Assembly: GCA_014879765.1 (NCBI GenBank)
Contig: JACSRL010000522.1
Coordinates: forward strand, 1-8,264
Source of the DNA: Anaerolinea sp.
Lineage (GTDB): Bacteria > Chloroflexota > Anaerolineae > JAAEKA01
DNA: 8,264 nucleotides
Reading direction: 5' to 3'
The position numbers and the translations under genes are program-made. The notes beneath the pieces were generated by a model. It searched no databases. It was given only the letters and a program-made list of their open reading frames with translations, and had not been told where the DNA came from. Below, in pieces: positions 1 to 7,000 of the stretch (its first letter is position 1; the number at the start of each line of letters is the position of its first letter).

Positions 1-37
1 TCCGTCGTCGGCAGCGTCAGATGTGTATAAGAGACAG
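1..37. other. Untrimmed Illumina Nextera Read 1 adapter (synthetic)
   Basis: Positions 5-37 match the 33-base Nextera Read 1 transposase adapter exactly: TCGTCGGCAGCGTC at 5-18, then the 19-base hyperactive Tn5 mosaic end AGATGTGTATAAGAGACAG at 19-37. Bases 1-4 (tccg) lie where the i5 index joins the adapter and are probably the last bases of that index. This is library-preparation sequence kept at a contig end, not genomic DNA. Genomic sequence begins at about position 38. On the minus strand the adapter stays open in the frame of the neighbouring gene and translates as CLLYTSDAADDG, so automated annotation would append this false tail. The identity is recalled from the published adapter sequence; no search was run. 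Confidence 0.98.
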
Positions 38-906
38 GTGCCCAGCAGCACCACCGCGTCGGCGTGATCGGGCTGCAAGGCGACCGCCTCCTCCAGCGCG
101 GCCGCGGCATCGTCCAGCCGGCCCTCGATGAAGGCGACGCGGCCGGTCGCGAAACGCTCGAAGAAGGGCTCCAACCCGCCGGCCTCCAGCGCAGCCTGGT
201 ACATGGCCAGCGATCGGGCGCGGTCCGGCCCCCAGTAGAAGCCGCCCAGGGCATGATAGGCGCTGGCGTTGGTGGGGTCGATCTCGATGGCTTTCAAGAG
301 CAGCGCCTCGGCCTGATCGCGCTGGCCCTGGTTGGCCAGCGCGATCCCCGCCCGGTAGAGCTGCAAACTTTGGGCGCGCTCGATGCGCAGCGGCTGCCAG
401 AGGGCGCGGGCCGCGTCGAGTTGGCCCTGGGCCTCCAGCGTGTTGCCCAGCGCCAGGGCTGTGAACGGGTCATCGCCGGCCGCGTGCAGCGCCTCCTCGG
501 CCTCGGCGTACTGCCCCAGGCTGCCCAGCGCCACCCCCTCCAGCCGCTGGCCGCCCGGCAGGCCGGCCAGGCTGGCCGCGGCTGTGCGCAGCCCCTGGTC
601 GATCTCGACGCGGCGCACGGCCGCGGCGCCTGCGCCCTCGCCGGCCGGCCGCGCCAGCGCATAGATGCCGGGCGCGCCAGGGCCGCCAGGCAGGTCGCCG
701 CTGCGCTGGCGCAACAGCAGCGCCTCCACCAGCGGCTGGCCGGCCTGGGCTAACCGCACGCGGCCGGCCACGTTGGCGGCCTGGGTGACGGCCAGCAGGA
801 GAAGAAGCAGCGCGCTGACGGCCAGGAGCCAGAGCGGGCCGCGGATCTGCGGCCGGCCGCGGCCGGTGGATGAAGCGGAGGAGCGGGTGTCGGGGGAAGG
901 TATCAT
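38..906 (-). CDS. Membrane-anchored TPR protein, 3' end cut by adapter
   Basis: Translating the minus strand from the ATG at 906-904 gives 290 residues without a stop before the adapter is reached. The frame then stays open through the adapter to position 1, adding 12 false residues. Residues 1-22 are a Ser/Pro/Arg-rich cytoplasmic stretch. Residues 24-44 (starting GPLWLLAVSALLLLLLAV) form one hydrophobic helix that would act as an uncleaved signal anchor or signal peptide, placing the rest outside the membrane. Residues 49-116 are Gly/Ala/Arg-rich with no recognised domain. About five to six degenerate TPRs follow from about 117, the clearest near residues 185-220 (YRAGIALANQGQRDQAEALL, then KAIEIDP). 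The true C-terminus is unknown. No Shine-Dalgarno sequence precedes the ATG and the frame is open further upstream, so the start is probable, not proven. It is co-directional with the giant GT/TPR gene, 157 bases downstream of its stop. TPRs mediate protein contacts; no enzymatic function is visible. Confidence 0.85.
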
Positions 907-911
907 GGAAT

Positions 912-925
912 CTATCCGGTGATAG
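912..925 (-). promoter_or_regulatory. Small hairpin at the ribosome-binding position of the small TPR gene
   Basis: In the transcript sense, CTATC-ACCG-GATAG is a perfect 5-bp stem with a 4-base loop, ending 5 bases before the ATG at 906. It occupies the place where a Shine-Dalgarno sequence would normally lie, and no purine-rich Shine-Dalgarno is seen. A 5-bp stem is short and could arise by chance, but it is an A/T-containing palindrome in a very GC-rich spacer. A role in translation control or as an operator half-site is only a suggestion. Confidence 0.3.
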
Positions 926-934
926 CCGCGCGGG

Positions 935-958
935 CTGGCTCGGTCGGAGACCGGCCAG
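935..958. repeat. Hairpin 1 (10-bp stem with one bulge)
   Basis: Reading the plus strand, CTGGC-T-CGGTC, loop GGA, then GACCG-GCCAG forms two 5-bp stems separated by one bulged T, with a 3-base loop. It would form in the leftward transcript as well. It is almost all G-C and not followed by a T-run on either strand, so it does not look like an intrinsic terminator. It could instead stabilise a processed RNA end or act as a protein-binding palindrome. Confidence 0.8.
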
Positions 959-979
959 AGCGGGGGGGTGTGGCGCGGG

Positions 980-1003
980 CTGGCTCGGTCGGAGACCGGC
1001 CAG
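980..1003. repeat. Hairpin 2 (identical copy of hairpin 1)
   Basis: This is an exact copy of the 935-958 hairpin, 45 bases away, with the same bulged T and GGA loop. The neighbouring third repeat (1011-1034) keeps only the inner GGTC-GGA-GACC part, because the outer left arm is missing there. Having two identical bulged palindromes suggests duplication of the whole unit and not chance. Confidence 0.8.
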
Positions 1004-1026
1004 AGCGAGGGGTCGGAGACCGGCCA

Positions 1027-1063
1027 GAGCGAGGGGTATGGGAAGAGCGGGGGTTGGTGTGAC
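1027..1063 (-). terminator. Possible Rho-utilisation (C-rich, G-poor) stretch
   Basis: The 37 transcript bases directly after the stop codon of the GT/TPR gene contain 21 C and only 3 G. This is a sharp strand asymmetry in a genome where C and G are otherwise roughly balanced. Such C-over-G unstructured stretches are the known hallmark of Rho loading sites. The strong hairpins lie immediately downstream and could pause polymerase or mark the final RNA end. No defined rut consensus exists, so this remains a candidate. Confidence 0.35.
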
Positions 1064-4000
1064 TCATTGGGAGCGCAGCTCTTCCAGGGCACGTTGGGCG
1101 CCTTCGCGGGTGGGGTCGAGGGCCAGGCCAGCCTCGTAGGCCGCGATGGCCTCGGCGGTCAGGCCGCGCTTGCGGTAGGCCGCGGCCAGGGTGAACACCG
1201 CGTCGGCGTTGTCGGCCGCGGCCGCGGCCGCGGCCTGATAGGCCGCCAACGCCTGGTCGGGCTGGCCCAGCTCGTCCAGCAGCTCGCCCTGTTTGGTGTA
1301 GGCAAAGGGGTAGGCGGGGTCAAGCTGGTTGATCCGGCGGTACTGCGCCAGCGCCTGCTGGCTGCGGCCGCTGGCGCGGTAGGCGTTGCCCAGCGCCATC
1401 TGCAGGCCCAGGTCGCTGGGGTTGGCGATGGCTATCCGCTGAAATTCTTGCAGGGCCGGCTCCCAGCTGCCGGCCGCGGCCAGCGCGTTGGCCAGCCGCA
1501 GGCGCAGCGCGGTGTCGTCGCCGCTGCCCGCCGTCCGGCTGGCCAGCGCCGTGCTGTAGGCCGTTGCAGCCTCGGCCGGCCGTTGCAGCGCGGTCATCAG
1601 ATCGCCCTGCGCGGCCAGGGCCGCGGTCGAGTTGGGATTGAGACGCAGCGCGCTGCGCAGCGCCTGGGTGGCCCACTCGGTGCGCAACGCCTGCAGGTCA
1701 GGCAACTGGGCGATATGCGCCAGCGCCAGGCCGACAAAGGCATCCTCCGAGCGCGGATTGCTGCGGGTCAGCTCGCTGTAGACCTCCTGCGCCTCGGCCG
1801 GCCGGCCCTGGCGCAGCAGCAGGTTGCCCAGCCGCAGGTAGAGCGTCAGCGGCGTCTCAGCCTGCTCGATGCCCTGGCGATAGGCGGCCAGCGCGCCCTC
1901 CGGGTCGTCTTGCCCCTCGCGGATGCTGCCCAGCAGCAGATAGCCGCGCTCCAGCGCCGGCTGATCGCGCACCAGCCCATCGGCGATGGCCTGCGCCTGC
2001 TCGATCTTGCCCAGGCGCAGCCAGGCCTTGCCCAGTTGATCGCTGGCCTGCGCAGCCAGCAGCGGATCGCCGGCATGGCTCAGCGCCTGCTGGTAGAAGG
2101 ACGCCGCCTGGTCGGCCAACCCCTGCTCCAGCTTCATATCGCCCAGGGCGATCAGCGTCACCGGATCGTCGGGGCTTTGTTCCAAGATCTGGCGGTAAGT
2201 CGCCTCGGCCTCCTCCAGCCGGCCCAACAGGCGATAGATCACCGCCAGGTTGAGGAGTGCGCCGCGCTGGCCGGGCGTCAACGCCACCAGCTTGAGCTGT
2301 TCTTGCAGCGCATCCTCCAGGTGGCCGCTGGCGCGCAGCGCGCCGACCAGCCGCTCCTGGGCCAGTGGGTTGTCCGGCGTGGCGGCCAGCGCGGCGCGAT
2401 ATTGGGCCAGCGCCTCTTCATGGCGGCCATAGGCGGTGTACAGGTCGCCCAGCGCCAGGCTGACGTTGACGTTGCCCGGCGCGAGCTGGGCGGCGCGCTT
2501 GAGGCGCGCCTCGGCGTTGGCGAAATCAGCCTGATCCACCCCCCCGCCGCGCAGCGCATAGGCGCGCGCCAGGCCCAGCAGCGCGTCGGCGTCGTCCTGC
2601 GCCAGGGCCAGCGCGGCCTCGAAGGCGGCCAGCGCCTTGTCCGGCTGTTCCAGACGCAGATACAGGTCGCCCATGCGGTTGAGCGGCGCGGTGGAGGTTC
2701 CAACAGTCGCCGCGCGCTGGTAGGCGGCCAGCGCCTCGTCGCTGCGGCCGGCCGCGCGCAGGATGTCGCCCATCTGCAAGGCGAAGGCGGCGATATCAGG
2801 GCGCAGCGCCTCGCCGGCCTGGGCGGCCTCCAGCGCCGCATCGTAGTGGCCCAGTTGCTGCCGGGCGCGCGCCAGACCGATCCAGGCCCGCCACAGCTCC
2901 ACCGGCGTCTGGCCGGCCGCATCGCCGGCGACCACCGCCGGCTGCCGCACCTCGTCCAGGCGTCGATTCTGTTCCAGGGTGTCGATGACCGCCTGGAAGG
3001 CGGCCGCCGCGGCCTCCGACTGCTGTTGCCCCAGCAGGAAATCGCCGTACTGGATGCCGAGGGTCAGATCGGCCGGCGCGGCCTGCATGGCCCGCTGAAA
3101 GGCCGTGTCGGCCAGCTCCAGCGCGGCCGCGTCGCCGGCCAACTGTTGGCCCTGGGCCAGCGCCAGCCAGCCGGCCGGGTCGTCAGGCTGGCTTTCCACG
3201 TAGGCTTGCAGCTCGGCCAGACCGGCATCGATGCGGCCGGCGTTGAGCAGCGCCTGGCCGATCACCAGCCGCTGGCTCGCCTCGTCCAGGTTCAGATTGG
3301 CCCGGTAGATGGCCAGCCCCTCCTCGATGCGGTCGCTGGCCAGGTAGGCGTCGGCCAGATCGCGCACCGCGGTGGTGGCCGCGCCGGCCTGCTGCGCGGC
3401 GGCGGCCTCCAGGAGGGGAATGGCCTCGGCCGGCCGGCCGGCGTTGAGCAGCAGCCGGCCCAGCGCGGCCTGGGCGGCCAAGTGGCTGGGCGCCACAGCC
3501 AGGGCGCGGCGCAGGCTGGCCTCGGCGTCGGCCACCCGGCCGCGCGCCGCGTAGACGCGGCCCTGCCCCACCAGCGCGTTGGCGTTGCGCGGCTGCAAGG
3601 CCACAGCCGTGCTGTAGGCCAGGGCCGCGTCATCGGAGCGGCCGGCCGCCAAAAAGCTGTCGCCGATCAGGGTCAGGGCGGTGCTGTTGGTGGGCGCCAG
3701 GCTTTGCGCCTGGCGCAGGGTGGTCAGCGCGGCCGTGGGATCCCCCTGCGCCAACGCCACGCGGGCGGTGAGCAGGTAGGACTGCCAGGCCGAGGGGCTG
3801 GCCGCCAGCAGCGCTTGGGCAAGCTGGCCGGCCTCCTCCACCTGGCCGACCTGCAGCAGCGCCCGCCCCAGCCGGAAGGCCATCTCCACGTCGCCGGCCG
3901 GCGCGGCCTCGGCTGCCAGGCGATATTCCGCCACCGCCTCCTCCAGCCGGTTGGCGGCCTGGTAGAGGTCGCCCAGCGCCTGGTGGGCGGCGCTGTTGGC

Positions 4001-7000
4001 CGGGTCGGCGGCCAGGATGTCCCGGTAGACCTGCTCCGCCTCGGCCGGCCGCGCCAGGCTGCGGTAGGCAGCGCCGATGGTCATCAGCCAGCGGTTGCGC
4101 CCCGCGCTGGTCTCGGCCGCGTCGGCCGCGGCCTGGTAGCGTGCGATGGCCTCGTCGGCTGCGCCCGCGGCCAGCAACATGCGCGCCAGCCCTTCGATGG
4201 CCGTGGCGTTGTCGGGGTCTTGCAGCAACACAGCCTGGTAGGCGTCGGTGGCCTCGCTGGTCTGGCCCTGGGCGGCCAGCAGATCGGCGCGCAGGGTCTG
4301 GGCTGCCTGGGCCGTGTCGGAGCTCTCCTCCCCCAGTTGGCCGAGGACGGCATCCACCAACTGCTGGGCGCGCTGCAAGGCGGCGCTTTGCGCGGGGCTC
4401 AGGGCATCAGCGGCCGGGCTGAGCCCGGCCTCGGCCGTCACCGCGCGGCTGAGGGTGCGCGCCAGCCCCAGCAGCGCGGTGGTGTTGCTGGGATCGCCGG
4501 CCAGCGCGGCCTCGTAGGCGGTCTGCGCCTCGGCCACGCTGCCGCTTTCCAACAGCAGGTCGCCCACGCGCGTGTGCGCGACCGCGTTGCCGGGGGCCAG
4601 CGTCTCGGCCCGGCGGAAGGCGGCCAACGCCTCGGCGCGCCGTCCCTGGAAGCGGCTCAGGTCGCCGGACAGGATCTGGACTGTGGCCGCGTCGGGTCGG
4701 GCGGCCAGCGCGCTGGCCGCGATGGCCTCGGCCTCGTCGATGCGGTTCTCGCCCAGCAAAAGACGGGCCAGGCCGACGTAGACCGCGGTCGGGTCGCCGC
4801 TCAGCTCGGCCGCGCGCGCCGGGTCTTCGATCACCTGCAAGGCGGCGCGATAGGCGGCCTCAGCCTCGTCGACGCGGCCCAGCGCGGCCAGGGTGCGGGC
4901 CAGCTCCACCGTGGGCTGGATCGAGCCGGCGGCGGTGAGCCGGACGGCCCGCTGGAAGGGGGCCAGCGCCTGCTCGGCCAGCCCCAGCTCGCGCAAGGTC
5001 TCTCCCTGCGCCAGCAGCGCGGCCACGTTGTCCCGGTTCTGCACCATGAAAAGGTCGTAGGCGTCCAGGGCCGCCTCGCTCTGGCCGGCAGCGAGATAGG
5101 CGTCGGCCAGGCCGCGCAGGGCCGCCGCGCTGTCGGGGTTTGCGCGCAGCAGTTGACGATAGAAGGCGATCACCTCATCGGCGCGGCCCTGGGCCAGGTA
5201 GATGGCGAAAAGGTCGGCGCGCGCCTCCTCGGCCTGCGCCGGATCAAGACGCAGCGCCTCCTGGTAGGCGTCGATGGCCTCGTCGTTGCGCCCATAGGCG
5301 GCGTAGAGCTCGCCCAGCGCGGTGTAGGCCGCCACGCTCTCCGGCTGGCTGGCCAGCGCGGCCTCGATGGCGGCCTGGGCCGCGCGGAAGCGGGCTTGAT
5401 CGACGGCAACAGGCGGCGCAACGCCGCCGATAGCCACGGCATGGGGGGTGCTGCCCACGGCCGCGCCCGCGGCGCGCAGGGCCAGCAGGGTGTTGAGCCG
5501 CGCCAGGCCGATCTGCGCGTCCACCCGCTGGTCGGGTAGGCCGCCGTATCGAGACCACTGGTCGCCGTAGCGCAGCGCCTGTCTGAAGCTTTGCTCGGCC
5601 GCGCTGAAGTTGTTGGTGGCCAACTGCGCCTCACCCAGGCGGGCGTGCAGCCGGGCCAGCGCGGCGTTGAGCGGGTCCGCGCTGGAAAGGGGCGCGGGCG
5701 CCAGGTCGATGGCCTGGCGGTAGGCGGCCAGCGCCTCCGGCTGCCGGCCAAGCTGGCGCAGCGCGTCGCCGCGCAGCGCGTGGAGATGGTAGAGCTCCGG
5801 CCAGCGCTGCACGGCCGCGTCCATGGTCTGCAAGGCCTGGCTGGCCTGGTCGCGGCTGAGGAAGAGCTGGGCCAGCCGGGTCGCGGCCGGCCAGTAGGCC
5901 GGGTTGGCCGCCAGCGCCTCCTGATAGCGTTCGATGGCCTGGCGGCCGGTAGCGCCTTCCACGCCCTGGGCGGCCAGCAGATCCCCGGCGGCGGTGAGCA
6001 GCTCGACCTGGCCGGCCGGCAGGGCCAGCCCCTGCTGCACCAGCTCCTGCGCCTCGTCGTAGCGTCCCAGGCTGGCCAGCGCCTGGGCCAGCCCGACGCG
6101 TGCGGCCACATCCTGCGGCGCCAGCGCCAGCACAGCCTGCCAGGGGGCGATGGCCTGCTCAGCCTGGCCTCGGCGGCTGTGGAGCTCGGCCAGCGTCGCC
6201 AGCGCCGGCGCGGAACGCGGGTAGGTCTTGGCCAGCGTCTCGGCCAGGGTGGCGGCCTGCTCCGCTGAACCCTGGCTCTCCAGCGCGGCGATCCAGCGGC
6301 TATAGGCGTCGACCACGGTCGTTTCGACGCCGCTGGCGCTGGCCAGATCGACGGCCTGGCCGTAGAGCTGGCCAGCCCGGTCCAGCTCGCCGCGCGCGGC
6401 CAGGGCATCGGCCCAGGCCAGCAGCGGCTCCGGCGAGTCGGGCGCGGCCTGCTGCGCCAGGGTGAACTGTTCCTCGGCCTGGTCCAGCGCGCCGCGCAGC
6501 AGTTGGGCCTGACCCAGGGCCAGATAGGTCTCGAAGCGGTCGGGGGCGATGCTGCGGGCCTGCGCCAGGGCGGTGGTGGCGTCGGCGAAACGGCCGCGGG
6601 CGGTGTAGAACTGGCCCTGGCGCAGGCGCACGTCGAAATCGTCGGGGACCAGCTCGCTGGCCGCGGTCAGGGCGGCCTCGGCGGCCTCCCATTGGCCCAG
6701 CGCCTGATGCGCCTGCGCCAGCTTGAGCAAGACGGCCGGGTCGGCGGCAACGTCCAGCGCGGCCTGATACTGCGCCGCGGCGTCCTGAAAACGACCATAG
6801 GCCAGGTAGAGGTCGCCCAGCCCCACGCGCGCCGCGCTGTCCTGCGGGTTGCGCTCGACGATCTCCTCGCGCAGGGCCAGCGCCCGCACCGGGTCGCCGA
6901 TCCCCTCGGCCAGCAGGGTGCTCAGCGCCTGGTTGGCCGCGGTGGCGTTGGGGGTGACGGCCAGGATGTGTTCCAGGGTCTGCACCTGCTCGGCGGCGTC

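Larger units (their letters stand above)
928..1034. repeat. Intergenic repeat cluster: 35-base direct repeat x2, 24-base unit x3
   Basis: A 35-base sequence at 928-962 recurs without mismatch at 973-1007, a 45-base spacing. Inside it, the unit beginning GGTCGGAGACCGGCCAGAGC starts at 942, 987 and 1011. The copies at 987-1010 and 1011-1034 are identical 24-mers lying head to tail with no gap. The copy at 942-965 differs at one position (G at 963 for A at 1008). The third copy lacks the left arm present in the other two. The cluster is non-coding and lies between two co-directional genes. The form resembles small dispersed palindromic (REP/MITE-like) or recently duplicated intergenic elements; no family is recognised. 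Confidence 0.9.
907..1063. other. 157-base intergenic spacer with repeats and hairpins
   Basis: This is the only gap between genes. It separates the stop codon of the large GT/TPR gene (TGA at 1066-1064) from the ATG of the small TPR gene (906), both transcribed leftward. It contains three copies of a 24-base repeat, two strong hairpins, one small hairpin near the downstream start, and a C-rich, G-poor stretch in the transcript just after the upstream stop. No recognisable -35/-10 pair, Shine-Dalgarno sequence or U-tract was seen. The two genes may be co-transcribed with partial termination or processing here, but the sequence alone does not decide this. Confidence 0.7.

Noticed and set aside
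19..37. Natural Tn5/IS50 transposon end
   Set aside because: The 19 bases are the engineered mosaic end and are joined to TCGTCGGCAGCGTC, which is specific to the Nextera adapter. No transposase gene or IS50 sequence is present.
64..753. Plus-strand frame opposite the small TPR gene
   Set aside because: It lies in exact antisense register to the small TPR gene and ends where that gene uses a TTA Leu codon. The composition matches a shadow frame, while the minus strand gives a membrane helix and TPRs.
935..1003. Intrinsic (Rho-independent) terminator
   Set aside because: The hairpins are strong but no T-run follows on either strand.
928..1034. CRISPR array
   Set aside because: Only three units with spacings of 21 and 0 bases between 24-mers, no regular spacers and no cas genes.
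968..5539. Long plus-strand open frame as a real gene
   Set aside because: Its translation is low-complexity Gly/Gln/Arg/Leu-rich with no recognisable fold, it lies entirely antisense to a clear TPR array in exact codon register, and it starts in the repeat cluster.
5591..6268. Plus-strand frame opposite the TPR array
   Set aside because: Same antisense register effect; Gln/Gly/Leu-rich translation without domain features.
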